This document shows positions 35,307 through 44,180 of a DNA stretch of 64,000 bases, piece after piece. Numbering within the stretch: position 1 is the stretch's first letter; every line of letters starts with the position of its first letter. The notes beneath the pieces are model-generated. The model did no database searches. It was not told where the DNA came from and saw only the letters and a list, made by a program, of their open reading frames with translations. The translations under genes and the position numbers were made by a program. The DNA comes from Bifidobacterium lemurum (GTDB taxonomy: Bacteria; Actinomycetota; Actinomycetes; Actinomycetales; Bifidobacteriaceae). The stretch covers positions 868,001 to 932,000 of the forward strand of contig NZ_CP062948.1 of NCBI RefSeq assembly GCF_014898175.1, in the 5' to 3' direction.

Positions 35307-36236
35307 TTACTTCACCGCGCCGGCGGTGATGCCCTTGGTCAGGGTCCGCTGGAAGAGGAGGAAGAAGACGAAGGCCGGGATCAGGGAGATCAAGCTGCCC
35401 GCGTTGATGGTGGGCACATCCATGATGCGGTCGCCCTGCAGCGAGGCGATGGCCAGCGGAATCGTCTGCGTGTCGCCGGAGGTGAGGAAGATGAGCGAGA
35501 AGTAGAACTCGTTCCACGTCCAGATGAAGAAGAAGATGAACAGCACCGCGCAGTTGGATTTCATGATGGGGAACACGACATTCCACAGGGTGCGCCAGCG
35601 GCCGGCGCCATCGATCTGCGCGGCCTCCAACAACTCCTTCGGGAAGGTGGACATCACGGAGCTCAACAGGTATGTGCCGAACGCCATATTGATGATGCCG
35701 CAGATGATCACGATGGTCCACTGCGAGTTGCCCATGCCCACCGCGTTGAACATGTAGAACAGCGGGTAGATGAAGCCTTCGCCGGGCAGCATGGTGAGGA
35801 TCATGAACAGCGCCACGATCAGCGAGCTGCCACGCACTCGACCGATGCCCAACGCGTACGAGTTGAACAGGGACAATCCCACGGAGATCAGGGCCGAAAC
35901 CACGGAGATCCACAGCGAGTTCCAGAATTTGATCGGGAAATCCGTGGCGTTCCAGAAGTTGATGAGACCGCCGAAATACAGTTCCTGCGGCAACGCCAGC
36001 GGGCCGTTCTGCGTATAGTCCTGCGAGGTCTTGAACGCGTTGAGCACCATAAGGAACAGCGGAGAGAGGATGATCAGCGCCAGCAGCAGGCAAAGCAACA
36101 GAATCACCCAACGCGTCGGGTTCAACGGCTTGCGGCGTTTCTGGGACGCGGGAGCATTGCGTTTGGCCTCATCCTTGCGCTCTATGCGCGTCATACGGCC
36201 TTGGATGGTGGTTTTGACGGAAGATGACATGCTCAT
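35307..36236 (-). CDS. Sugar ABC transporter permease, MalG type
   Basis: A 309-residue binding-protein-dependent permease with six membrane segments (first LLLCLLLALIILSPLFLMVL) and the conserved EAA loop LLEAAQIDGAGRWRTLWNVVFP. Its start ATGA overlaps the stop of the other permease gene by four bases. It forms the CUT1 importer channel with that permease and the binding protein encoded upstream. Confidence 0.92.
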   Translation of the reverse strand: MSMSSSVKTTIQGRMTRIERKDEAKRNAPASQKRRKPLNPTRWVILLLCLLLALIILSPLFLMVLNAFKTSQDYTQNGPLALPQELYFGGLINFWNATDFPIKFWNSLWISVVSALISVGLSLFNSYALGIGRVRGSSLIVALFMILTMLPGEGFIYPLFYMFNAVGMGNSQWTIVIICGIINMAFGTYLLSSVMSTFPKELLEAAQIDGAGRWRTLWNVVFPIMKSNCAVLFIFFFIWTWNEFYFSLIFLTSGDTQTIPLAIASLQGDRIMDVPTINAGSLISLIPAFVFFLLFQRTLTKGITAGAVK

Positions 36237-37210
36237 GAGACCAGTGCTCCTTCGCGCTCACGCGCGGCGCTTCGGTTCTGGAAGAACATAATGACCATGG
36301 CCACGATGGCGATGAGAATCGCCAGCACGCTCGCGATGGCCGCGCCATAACCGATTTGTGATTTACCGAAGAAACTCAGATAGGAATAGTACGAAGGCAC
36401 GAGGGTGGAGCTTTGCGGTCCGCCCTTGGTGAGGATGTAGACGGGGCCGAACACCTTCAACGCGGCGACCGTGCAGGTGAGCACGACCACGAAGGTCTCG
36501 GGTTTGATCTGAGGCAGGGTGATGGCGGTGAATCGACGCCACCAGCCGGCGCCGTCCAACGATGCGGCCTCGTAGAGCTCCGGATCGACTCGGCCCAAAG
36601 CCGACATGAAGATCACCACCGGGTAGCCGATCTGCCCCCAGATAAGCATCAGCATCACCGCGTAGATGGCCAGATCGGGATCACCCAGCCAGTCCGGAGT
36701 CTCCTCCATGCCGAACACGCCGGACAGGATTCGGTTGATGGCGCCGGTCTGGGAGTTCAAGATCCAGTTCCACAGGATGCCGGCGACGCCGACGGGCAGA
36801 ATCTGCGGCAGATAGTAGCAGGCGCGCAGGAAGCTGGAGGTTTTGCCGCCGAATTCGCGTCCGATGTAGTCGAACAGCACCGCGGCGAGAATCAGGCCGA
36901 TGATCAGAGGAATCACCGCCATCGCCACGATCATGTACAGCGAATTGCCGAACGAGGTCCAGAATTTCTCATCCTGCAGCAGCTTCAGATAATTGTCGAA
37001 GCCGACGAATTTCATCGTGCTGCGACCGCCCCTCCAACTGTGCAGGGATATCCAAAGGTTGGCGACGAATGGAATCAGCAGGATGACGATGGTGCCGATG
37101 GCACCGGGGATGATGTAGCGTCCGTAACCACTTCGGATGCGCTTTTCGTATATCTTCTCGTTCTCGGAAAGAGTCCGCTTTCCGTGGGACGAGCCTTTTT
37201 TCCGTGACAT
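36233..37210 (-). CDS. Sugar ABC transporter permease, MalF type
   Basis: About 325 residues from ATG 37210 with GGAGGAG upstream; the frame is open further but without a ribosome site or hydrophobic segments. Six membrane segments (IPGAIGTIVILLIPFVANL first) and an EAA loop (LYEAASLDGAGWWRRFTAITLP) are visible. It is the partner of the MalG-type permease in a CUT1 importer. No ATPase gene accompanies the set. Confidence 0.92.
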   Translation of the reverse strand: MSRKKGSSHGKRTLSENEKIYEKRIRSGYGRYIIPGAIGTIVILLIPFVANLWISLHSWRGGRSTMKFVGFDNYLKLLQDEKFWTSFGNSLYMIVAMAVIPLIIGLILAAVLFDYIGREFGGKTSSFLRACYYLPQILPVGVAGILWNWILNSQTGAINRILSGVFGMEETPDWLGDPDLAIYAVMLMLIWGQIGYPVVIFMSALGRVDPELYEAASLDGAGWWRRFTAITLPQIKPETFVVVLTCTVAALKVFGPVYILTKGGPQSSTLVPSYYSYLSFFGKSQIGYGAAIASVLAILIAIVAMVIMFFQNRSAAREREGALVS

Positions 37211-37379
37211 TGGCTCCTCCTTGCAGCGATGCTGCGGTGGGTGTGAAATGGGTCCGCGATGACCCGAGATATTGGAATGATGCGTGGGAACGATGAATCG
37301 GGGCTGCCCCGGTAAGAGGTGGGGAGCCGAAGTGGGAACGGACTCCGGCTCCCCACGATGGCGGCAGGTAAGGCCGGGA

Positions 37380-38732
37380 CTACAGTCCCAGGTCGGCCTT
37401 GCCTTCCTCATACGCGGCCTGGATCTCGGCGGTCGCCTCCTCCGGAGTGGAGTTGCCGTTGATCAGACCCTGCAATGCGGAGTTGAGGGAGTTGTACATA
37501 CCGGCGCTCGGCCAATCCGGATACAGGGAGATGGCGTCGTTCTCCAACAGCGTCTTGAAGACGTTGTTGAACTCCTTGGTCTCCTCCTGCATGTCGTCGA
37601 AAGTGCCGTTCGGGTTCTTGAGCGCGTCGGGCAGCGACTCAAGCGAGTAGTCGTCGGACGAGTTGAACGGCAGACCGGCCTCGGTGGCGAGCATATTCTG
37701 CACGTCCTCGGAGAGCAGGAAGTTCAGGAAGTCGGCGGCCAGATCCTTATGCTGCGAGGTTTCGGGCACCACCCACAGCTTGCCGGTGCCGCCGGTGTTG
37801 AGGTTCTCGTTGCCGGGGAACACCGAGTAGGCGGCCTTGAAATCGCCGTCCTGGTTCACACGGCCGAACCACCACGAGCCGGAGAACATGATCGGATACT
37901 CGCCGGCGCAGAACTGCGTGATCATATCCTCGGCGACCAGGCCGCCGGAGTTGTTGGGCAGATAGCCCTTCTCCACCCATTCGGCGAACTTGTTCGCGGC
38001 GTAGGTGAACGGTTCTCCGGTGAAGTCGACGTCATGCTCGTAGGACTGGTAGTCCTCGACCCACTGGCGGTCGGCCTTCGACAGCGCGAGCTGGTACCAC
38101 AGGTGCTGGGAAGCGGTTTCGTTGCCTTCGAACGCGACCGGGGTGATGCCCTTGTCCACGAACTGCTGCATCGCGGATTCCAGCTCCTCGAAGGTGGTCG
38201 GGATGGCGATGCCGTTCTCCTCGAACATATCCGCGTTGTAGTAGGCCAGCGTGAACTCGCCGTTAATCGGCACGCCGTACCAGTCGCCGTCGGCGGACAT
38301 GATGCCGCCATCGTCGGCCTTGTACTTGGCGATGGTCTGGATGGATTCGGGAAGGATCTCATCCCAGCCGTACTCCTCGGCGTATTCGCTCAGATCGGAG
38401 ATCACGCCCTGCGAGGCGAGATTGCCCACCGAGCTGGTGCCCTGGTTGTACAGGGCGACGTCCGGAGCGTCGTCGGCCTGAAGCGTCAGCGCGGCGTTCT
38501 TGTTCATCTGCTCGAACGAGGTATGGACCTCATTGATGGTGACGTCGGGATTCTGCTCCTTGTATAGCGCGATGGCACGCTCGATGGTGTCGCCACCGTC
38601 GGAGGAGTAGTACCACGAAACGGTGAGTTCCTTCTCGTCTGACTGGGCGGTTTCTCCGCCGCACGCGGCCAGCGAGGCAAGCAACGCGGTCGCGCTGACC
38701 GCGGCGATGGCCGTCCTGAGCGTTTTCTTCAT
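37380..38732 (-). CDS. Sugar-binding lipoprotein of CUT1 importer
   Basis: A 450-residue extracellular binding protein with a lipoprotein signal (TALLASLAACGG; lipid-bearing cysteine near residue 24) and the SBP_bac_1 fold: ELTVSWYYSSDGGDTIERAI, QADDAPDVALYN, and PIMFSGSWWFGRVNQDG. It feeds the two permeases downstream. AAAGGAGAACAACA precedes the ATG. Ligand is most likely a xylose-bearing oligosaccharide, judging from the GH31 gene in the operon; this is inference. Confidence 0.92.
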   Translation of the reverse strand: MKKTLRTAIAAVSATALLASLAACGGETAQSDEKELTVSWYYSSDGGDTIERAIALYKEQNPDVTINEVHTSFEQMNKNAALTLQADDAPDVALYNQGTSSVGNLASQGVISDLSEYAEEYGWDEILPESIQTIAKYKADDGGIMSADGDWYGVPINGEFTLAYYNADMFEENGIAIPTTFEELESAMQQFVDKGITPVAFEGNETASQHLWYQLALSKADRQWVEDYQSYEHDVDFTGEPFTYAANKFAEWVEKGYLPNNSGGLVAEDMITQFCAGEYPIMFSGSWWFGRVNQDGDFKAAYSVFPGNENLNTGGTGKLWVVPETSQHKDLAADFLNFLLSEDVQNMLATEAGLPFNSSDDYSLESLPDALKNPNGTFDDMQEETKEFNNVFKTLLENDAISLYPDWPSAGMYNSLNSALQGLINGNSTPEEATAEIQAAYEEGKADLGL

Positions 38733-38754
38733 TGTTGTTCTCCTTTGTTGTTTG

Positions 38755-38778
38755 TTCGTTTTCCGCTTCGAAAACGAA
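38755..38778. promoter_or_regulatory. Palindromic operator candidate of the importer operon
   Basis: Arms TTCGTTTTC (38755-38763) and GAAAACGAA (38770-38778) are a perfect 9-bp inverted repeat with a six-base spacer. It lies 23-46 bases before the binding-protein start codon, so a bound LacI protein would block translation-proximal transcription. Confidence 0.65.
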
Positions 38779-38818
38779 ACATTTGTTGCGGCCGGTCCGA
38801 ATGGACCCGCCCTTCCTG

Positions 38819-41026
38819 TTATGGAAGCCGCAGGGCGAACACACGCGCCGAGGGGGAATCCGACGTCGTCGTCAACGACGCATGGCTCTCATCGACGCGT
38901 TGCACCCGCCAGGGCTTGGCATCCGAGGCGCATGGATCTTTTGGATTCGGGAACACCTGGATGATTTCGGCTCCGGCAGGCACTTCCACCGTGACGGTTT
39001 GTTCGCCGGCGCGACGCCACACGGTCATATAGCCTGTGCGCCCTTCGCTTCCGGGAGCGGGCAGCAGCCCGGTCGCCAGCCATTCGCCGGTGAAATCGGG
39101 CAGCCCCAGGGGCCAGAACGGCACCGATGAGTCCTGCGTCTCCAGCACCTCGCGATGCAGGGCGATGGCGGAACGCACCAGAGCCAGACGCCGGTCGTCC
39201 ATACGATCGACGAAACCCGAAAGATACAGACGCCCGGTCACGCCGGCCGCCAAAGTGAGCACCGCCTCCTCGTCGCCCATATGCTGCTGGGCGTATCCCC
39301 AATTGCCCTGCTGTTCCGGCAGGATGCCCATAGGCGCGCCGGCGGCGATGGCCGCGTAGATCAGCGGGTCGCACTGATCGGAGGTGGATTGCAGGTCGAG
39401 ACGCTGCAGCATCGCGTAGTCGGCGCGCATGGCCCCCGACCCGCAGTTTTCGATGACCAGCTTGGGGTAGCGGCGCTTCAGCGAATCCAGCCAATCCACA
39501 TAGGCGCGGCAGTGTCCGAGCAATCCCTCGCCCAGGGTCGCGGCATCCTGCTCGGTGCCGACGCCGGGCACGGTGTTGTAGTCGAATTTGAAGAAGGTGG
39601 GACGCAGGTCACGCATCAGGCGATCGACTGTGGAGTCGAGATGCTCCCGCACTTCGGGGCAACGGAAATCCAAATGGTAGCGTCCGTCGTCGGCGACGCG
39701 TTCGCCGTGACGACGGAAGAACGCCGCTTCAGGCAGCGCGGCGGCCACCGGGGAGTGGATGCCCACCACTTCCGGCTCCAGCCATAATCCCAGCTCCATG
39801 CCGTTGGCCCGTATGCGCTCGGCGAGCGCCGCAAGCCCTTCGTCGCCGAACCGGTTGGTCGAAGGCTCCCACTCGCCGACCGATGTCCACCAGTCGCCGT
39901 CGGTGCTGTCGTACCAGCCGGCGTCGATGCAGAACACATCCACGCCAAGCGTGCCGACCGCGTCGATCAGAGGAATCTCCTTCTCGGCCGTGGGGTCGCC
40001 GAACAAGGTGTTCATGTAGTCGTTGTAGATGACCAGCGTGTTGGATGAACGGTCCTGACCGTTATGGCCCAACCGTTCGTCGCGTAGGGCGCGGCGGTGC
40101 AGGGTCATCTCGGCGACGGCGCCGCGCCAATCGCCGGAGCAAACCGCCACAGAGGCGGGCACGGTGGTGAAGTCGACACCGGGCTCCAGCACGATCGACC
40201 ATTGATGGTCGTCGCAGTTGGGACCGCCGGCCATCACCTGCAGGCCGGTGACGCCTTCGCCGATCTCCCAGCTCCATGCGCCGTTGTGTTCGATCTGCCA
40301 CATCAGCGCGGTGGGATGTTCGCCGTTGAGCTGAAGGATGCCGTCGGGCAGATGTTCGCCGGTGGACCATGCGGAGCGCGAACGCAACGCGAACCTCGCT
40401 CCCGGCACGCGGGGATTGACGACGGTGTTGATGTCGACCACGCCCATCGCCCGCAGTGGCGCGCGATGCCAGTTGTTCTCCGCGGCCCACGTGCTGTCGG
40501 CCCAGAACACCTCCGCATCGTCCACGGAGGCGCCGGCAGCGGACAGCGGCACGGCGACGTTCAGTGAGCTCATCGATTCGACGGGAAGTCTGCGATCGGA
40601 GCGGATCGTCGCGCTCCATGTGACGACGCTGATGCCGTCATAGGCCGCGAACAGGCTTTCGACCGTCAGCCCGGTGGATTCGTCGTGCTGGGTGATGCGC
40701 AGTTCGCCGCGGTTGCCGGTGTGACGTTGTTCCGCTTGGCGGAACCGGAGATTCCAGCCGTCCCGCGTATCCGTCAGACGTTGGTGGTTCATGCGACGGC
40801 CGTTCGTCGAGGTCAGCACTTCGACGATCGGAACCGCGGCGGTTTCCGTTATTTGCTCAGCGCATAGGGGGGGGGGCACCATGCCGCGGCCGGCGAGCGC
40901 GGCCAACGTCACCGGCGCGTCGGGCCGGACGGAGAATCCCAGCTCGAGCACGTCATTGCCCCAAGTCAGCGTGTGCTGGCTGTTGGGTGTGACGCGGGTC
41001 CATTCGCGGTCGGTTGTGTGCGGCAT
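38819..41026 (-). CDS. GH36 alpha-galactosidase
   Basis: About 735 residues from ATG 41026 (GAGG eight bases upstream; GTG 41035 is an in-frame alternative). A GH36 enzyme with an N-terminal beta-sandwich and a catalytic barrel: FCIDAGWYDSTDGDW, GLWLEPEVVG, FFKFDYNTVPG (nucleophile aspartate, near residue 485), SCGSGAMRADY-like ENCGSGAMR, and STSDQCDPLIY (acid/base aspartate, near 550). No signal peptide. It removes alpha-galactose from imported oligosaccharides. It starts 22 bases after the GH51 stop and is likely in the same operon. A run of ten C on the coding strand (40867-40876) encodes VPPPL near the N-terminus. Confidence 0.92.
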   Translation of the reverse strand: MPHTTDREWTRVTPNSQHTLTWGNDVLELGFSVRPDAPVTLAALAGRGMVPPPLCAEQITETAAVPIVEVLTSTNGRRMNHQRLTDTRDGWNLRFRQAEQRHTGNRGELRITQHDESTGLTVESLFAAYDGISVVTWSATIRSDRRLPVESMSSLNVAVPLSAAGASVDDAEVFWADSTWAAENNWHRAPLRAMGVVDINTVVNPRVPGARFALRSRSAWSTGEHLPDGILQLNGEHPTALMWQIEHNGAWSWEIGEGVTGLQVMAGGPNCDDHQWSIVLEPGVDFTTVPASVAVCSGDWRGAVAEMTLHRRALRDERLGHNGQDRSSNTLVIYNDYMNTLFGDPTAEKEIPLIDAVGTLGVDVFCIDAGWYDSTDGDWWTSVGEWEPSTNRFGDEGLAALAERIRANGMELGLWLEPEVVGIHSPVAAALPEAAFFRRHGERVADDGRYHLDFRCPEVREHLDSTVDRLMRDLRPTFFKFDYNTVPGVGTEQDAATLGEGLLGHCRAYVDWLDSLKRRYPKLVIENCGSGAMRADYAMLQRLDLQSTSDQCDPLIYAAIAAGAPMGILPEQQGNWGYAQQHMGDEEAVLTLAAGVTGRLYLSGFVDRMDDRRLALVRSAIALHREVLETQDSSVPFWPLGLPDFTGEWLATGLLPAPGSEGRTGYMTVWRRAGEQTVTVEVPAGAEIIQVFPNPKDPCASDAKPWRVQRVDESHASLTTTSDSPSARVFALRLP
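40867..40876 (-). repeat. Ten-base G/C homopolymer within the GH36 coding region
   Basis: Ten G on the + strand (C on the coding strand) about 50 codons after the start. The frame is intact at this length. One base more or less would truncate the enzyme early. Confidence 0.85.
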
Positions 41027-41048
41027 GTCATTCACCTCTTCCGCGTTC

Positions 41049-42599
41049 TCACTTCACGCGCACAGCGGTCCAGGAGACCGGGGGCAGGGTCATGCGCACG
41101 GTGCCGGAGGCGGCGTCGAACGCGACGGTGTCGTTGTCGTGCAGGGTCACGCGGTTCTGGTCGTCCAACGTGTTGCAGGCCAGGATGTCGTCCTCGTGCA
41201 GGGTTTGGGCCTCGATGCCGGCGGTTTCGAGTCCGGCGGGAAGTTTGACCTCGAATTCGGCCGGCGCGTCCAGCGAACGGTTCACCACGAACACGTTCAC
41301 CGAACCGTCGGCGCCGCGCACGGCCACCGAGTTGACGGCCGGCACTTCGCCATAGCGCGGGGTGTCGAATGTGCCGGAGGCGAGCTTGGGCTCGAGCACG
41401 GTGCCGCCCTTGGCGAGCCGCGCGGTCAGGGAGAACGGGTAGAACGTGGTCTGACGCCAGGCCGGTCCGCCCGGTTCGGTCATGATCGGCGCGATCACGT
41501 TGACCAGCTGGGCGAGGCTCGCCGCATGCACGCGGTCGGCGTTCTTGAGCAGCGTGATCAGCAGGTCGCCGAACACCACCGCGTCGGCCGTCGTGTACAC
41601 GTCCTCCAGCAGACGCGGGGCCACCGGCCAGTTGCCGATGCCTTCGGGGTTCTTGCTCGGCTCCTCGTTGAGATACCACACGTTCCATTCGTCGAAGGAG
41701 ATGAACACCTCGTGCTTGCTCTTCAGACGCGCCTTGGTGGCGTCGATCGCGGCGGCGACGTCTTTGATGAAGCCGTCCATGTCCTCGCCCGAGGCCATGA
41801 AGCTCACCATGTCGCGCGAGCCGTCCTCCTGCAGTTCGGGATGGTAGTAGGCGTGGCAGGAGATGTAGTCGACCAGCTCGTAGGTCTTCTGCAGCACGGT
41901 CTCCTCCCATGTGCCGAAGGTGTCCATCGCATGGGATGACGATCCGCACACCACCAGTTCCACATCCGGGTCGAGGGAGCGCATGCCGCGCGCGACTGAG
42001 GCGGCCAGCATGCCGTATTCCTCGGCGGTTTTGTGGCCGGTCTGCCAATTTCCGTCCATCTCGTTGCCCAGGCACCACATTGTGATGCCGAACGGTTTTT
42101 CGGCGCCGTTCGCGCGGCGTTCGTCGGAAAGCTTGGTGCCGGAGGGGATGTTGGCGTATTCCAGCAGGTCGAGGGCTTCCTCGAGTCCGCGGGTGCCGAG
42201 GTTCACGGCTTCCATCAGCTCGTTGCCTCCGGCCTTGTTCAGCCACTTGGCCATCTCGTGCAGGCCGAATTCGTTGGTTTCGGTGGAATGCCAGGCCAGA
42301 TCGAGGCGGCGGGGACGGCTCTCCTTGGGGCCGACGCCGTCTTCCCAGCGATAGCCGGAGACGAAGTTGCCGCCGGGGTAGCGGATGGCGGTAGCGCCCA
42401 GCTCCTTGACCAAATCGATCACGTCCTGACGGAATCCGTCCTCGTCCGCGGTCGGATGGCCCGGCTCGTAGATGCCGCCGTACACGCAGCGGCCCAGATG
42501 CTCCACGAAGGAGCCGAACAGTCGGTCGTTGACCTGGGCCACTTCAAATTCGTCATCCACGACCAGGCGAGCCTGGGTCGTCTCGTTCTGCTGTGCCAT
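41049..42599 (-). CDS. GH51 alpha-L-arabinofuranosidase
   Basis: A 516-residue cytoplasmic enzyme with DRLFGSFVEHLGRCVYGGIY at the N-terminus, RYPGGNFVSGYRWEDGVGP, MWCLGNEMDG (acid/base E180) and FISFDEWNVWY (nucleophile E304), all diagnostic of GH51. A C-terminal beta domain follows. It releases alpha-L-arabinofuranose from arabinan or arabinoxylan oligosaccharides. AAAGGGCAGAG precedes the ATG. It is the first gene of the GH51-GH36 operon; three palindrome-like sites lie upstream. Confidence 0.95.
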   Translation of the reverse strand: MAQQNETTQARLVVDDEFEVAQVNDRLFGSFVEHLGRCVYGGIYEPGHPTADEDGFRQDVIDLVKELGATAIRYPGGNFVSGYRWEDGVGPKESRPRRLDLAWHSTETNEFGLHEMAKWLNKAGGNELMEAVNLGTRGLEEALDLLEYANIPSGTKLSDERRANGAEKPFGITMWCLGNEMDGNWQTGHKTAEEYGMLAASVARGMRSLDPDVELVVCGSSSHAMDTFGTWEETVLQKTYELVDYISCHAYYHPELQEDGSRDMVSFMASGEDMDGFIKDVAAAIDATKARLKSKHEVFISFDEWNVWYLNEEPSKNPEGIGNWPVAPRLLEDVYTTADAVVFGDLLITLLKNADRVHAASLAQLVNVIAPIMTEPGGPAWRQTTFYPFSLTARLAKGGTVLEPKLASGTFDTPRYGEVPAVNSVAVRGADGSVNVFVVNRSLDAPAEFEVKLPAGLETAGIEAQTLHEDDILACNTLDDQNRVTLHDNDTVAFDAASGTVRMTLPPVSWTAVRVK

Positions 42600-42629
42600 C
42601 TCTGCCCTTTCAGCGGTAGCTCATATATA

Positions 42630-42645
42630 AGTACAACGTTGTCTC
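42630..42645. promoter_or_regulatory. AGTACAAC-type operator, site 1
   Basis: AGTACAACGTTGTCTC matches the palindrome AGTACAACGTTGTACT at 14 of 16 bases. It lies 31-46 bases before the GH51 start. Confidence 0.6.
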
Positions 42646-42707
42646 TCAACAGAAGACCGCACCGCCCGCCGGGAATCAACCCGCCGGTCCGTAGGTTCTC
42701 AGTTGTT

Positions 42708-42723
42708 AGTACAACCTTGTACT
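42708..42723. promoter_or_regulatory. AGTACAAC-type operator, site 2
   Basis: AGTACAACCTTGTACT, the best palindrome of the three (arms AGTACAA and TTGTACT around CC). Confidence 0.65.
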
Positions 42724-42775
42724 TCTGGTGATAATCAGAGAATACACCTCTTGCGGAACGCGCGCAAGCGCAGTT

Positions 42776-42791
42776 AGTACAACGTTGGATT
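42776..42791. promoter_or_regulatory. AGTACAAC-type operator, site 3
   Basis: AGTACAACGTTGGATT, a strong left half and weak right half. It lies just beyond the stop of the HAD gene. The three sites start 78 and 68 bases apart, near whole helical turns. Confidence 0.5.
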
Positions 42792-42803
42792 TTCGTTGGG
42801 GTT

Positions 42804-43472
42804 TCAGGCGACACGCTGACGCACGAACGCGTCCAGCGCGGCCGCGTCGATTCCCTCATACGAGGCGATCGAGGCGAACTGCGGCCCCATCGAGGTGTCG
42901 TTGCGAATCCACCCGGTCTGGGCGATCGTGGTCGCGCCGGAGGCCGCGCCCGCCCTGATGCCGGTCATGGAATCCTCCACCACCACGCAGTACGGCATAT
43001 CCTCCGGCTCGATGCCCAAGCGTGCGGCCGCCGTCAGATACGGCGCGGGATCGGGCTTGTGCGCCACGGGATCGTCTCCGCACACATACCCCTCGAACAG
43101 TCCGTCGGTCTGCGCCATGATGTTCTCGGCCATGCGGCGGGGAGAGGTGGTGACCAGCATCGAGGGAACGCCGGCGTCCTTCAGCGAGCGCAGCACCTCC
43201 TGCACGCCGTCGATCCACGGCAGCCGCTCGACCTCCGCGCGATACACATAGTCCTTGAGCTGCCTGTCGATCTGTTCGACGGTGAGCGCGCAACCTTTGG
43301 CGATCATACGGCGGGCCACATCCGGCACAGGCGTGCCCGACCCCTCCCAGCCATCATTCTCATCCCATTCGCCGCCGTTGGCGTGGGCGATCGCGATCTC
43401 GCCCTGATGCCAGTAGGGTTCGGAATTGATAAGGGTGCCATCCAGATCCCAGAACACGGCTTTCAGCAGCAT
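42804..43472 (-). CDS. HAD-superfamily phosphatase/phosphoglucomutase-like
   Basis: A 222-residue HAD protein with AVFWDLDGTLINSEPYW (nucleophile D), SMLVTTSPRRM, and VVEDSMTGIRAGAASGA (acidic loop IV). A helical cap lies between. It matches the beta-phosphoglucomutase-like/sugar-phosphate phosphatase branch. GGAGGAAAACC precedes the ATG. It is upstream of the GH51 operon and may remove phosphate from sugar intermediates; substrate not determinable. Confidence 0.88.
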   Translation of the reverse strand: MLLKAVFWDLDGTLINSEPYWHQGEIAIAHANGGEWDENDGWEGSGTPVPDVARRMIAKGCALTVEQIDRQLKDYVYRAEVERLPWIDGVQEVLRSLKDAGVPSMLVTTSPRRMAENIMAQTDGLFEGYVCGDDPVAHKPDPAPYLTAAARLGIEPEDMPYCVVVEDSMTGIRAGAASGATTIAQTGWIRNDTSMGPQFASIASYEGIDAAALDAFVRQRVA

Positions 43473-43554
43473 GGTTTTCCTCCGCGCGACGCTTATGACG
43501 AGACGTACCGCTCCATCTCACCAAACACGCAAGACAGGTCGGGCGGACCGCCGC

Positions 43555-43797
43555 CTACTGCGCCGTCTTATCGCGCCAACGGGAGATGCAGCGTTCGATG
43601 CGCTTGTATCCGATGACCTTGGGATCCAGCCCCGCCTCGCGGAAAATGGCCGTGGGAGACTCCCCTTGGGCGTAGCGCCGCATGCATTCGTCGCGGAAAT
43701 CCTCCGAATACGTGATGCGGGTCTCACTGACGGACGCGACGGCATCCAGCGACTGCAAAGCCTTTCGCGTGCGCGAGGAGAACGACTGTCGCGCCAT
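43555..43797 (-). CDS. Small HTH-domain protein
   Basis: An 80-residue protein from ATG 43797 (AGGGG upstream; GTG 43800 also possible). The core TYSEDFRDECMRRYAQGESPTAIFREAGLD followed by KRIERCISRWR is a helix-turn-helix like the OrfA (DDE transposase-associated) HTH, but no transposase frame follows and no inverted ends are seen. It may be a domesticated regulator. A run of ten C lies 52-61 bases upstream. Confidence 0.65.
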   Translation of the reverse strand: MARQSFSSRTRKALQSLDAVASVSETRITYSEDFRDECMRRYAQGESPTAIFREAGLDPKVIGYKRIERCISRWRDKTAQ

Positions 43798-43848
43798 CAC
43801 CGCCCCTTACCACTCAGATGAACTTTCGCACAAACCAAAAGAAGAGTA

Positions 43849-43858
43849 CCCCCCCCCC
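43849..43858. repeat. Run of ten C in the promoter region of the HTH gene
   Basis: Ten C on the + strand, 52 to 61 bases before the HTH gene start. On the - strand TACTCT, a possible -10 element, follows directly, so the run would lie in the promoter spacer. Confidence 0.7.
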
Positions 43859-44180
43859 AGGACGAGAACAGTCTCCTTGAGTTCTAGTGATCGTTGCAAC
43901 ATCTGACCTGCTCTCAAGGCGGATCGGGTGGGCGAGGACCATTATGACGACGGGCGTCGTTGGACGTTCGACGGTCCGAATACCTGAGCTCTGACGATCA
44001 CAGTGACGCCCGCCCTGTAGCGAGGAGGATTCCAGCGGGCGACGCAACGCCTGCGGAGGGGGCTTGCGAGCCTTCCCGGAGCTGATTTGGGGGACTGCTT
44101 CCTTCCCTACAACACGCGGGATACCGTTTTCGGGGAATCTTCTCCCAGCATCGGGCGCAAAAGAGGACGCGGCCCAGATA
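43859..44180. other. Intergenic region between HTH gene and hspR
   Basis: About 320 bases with no supported gene. It is G+C-rich with several short self-complementary pieces (for example GACGACGGGCGTCGT), so a structured RNA or terminator for the dnaK operon is possible, but no known RNA family is recognised. Confidence 0.4.

Noticed and set aside
43555..43797. Insertion sequence OrfA
   Set aside because: No second transposase frame, inverted ends or target duplication seen.
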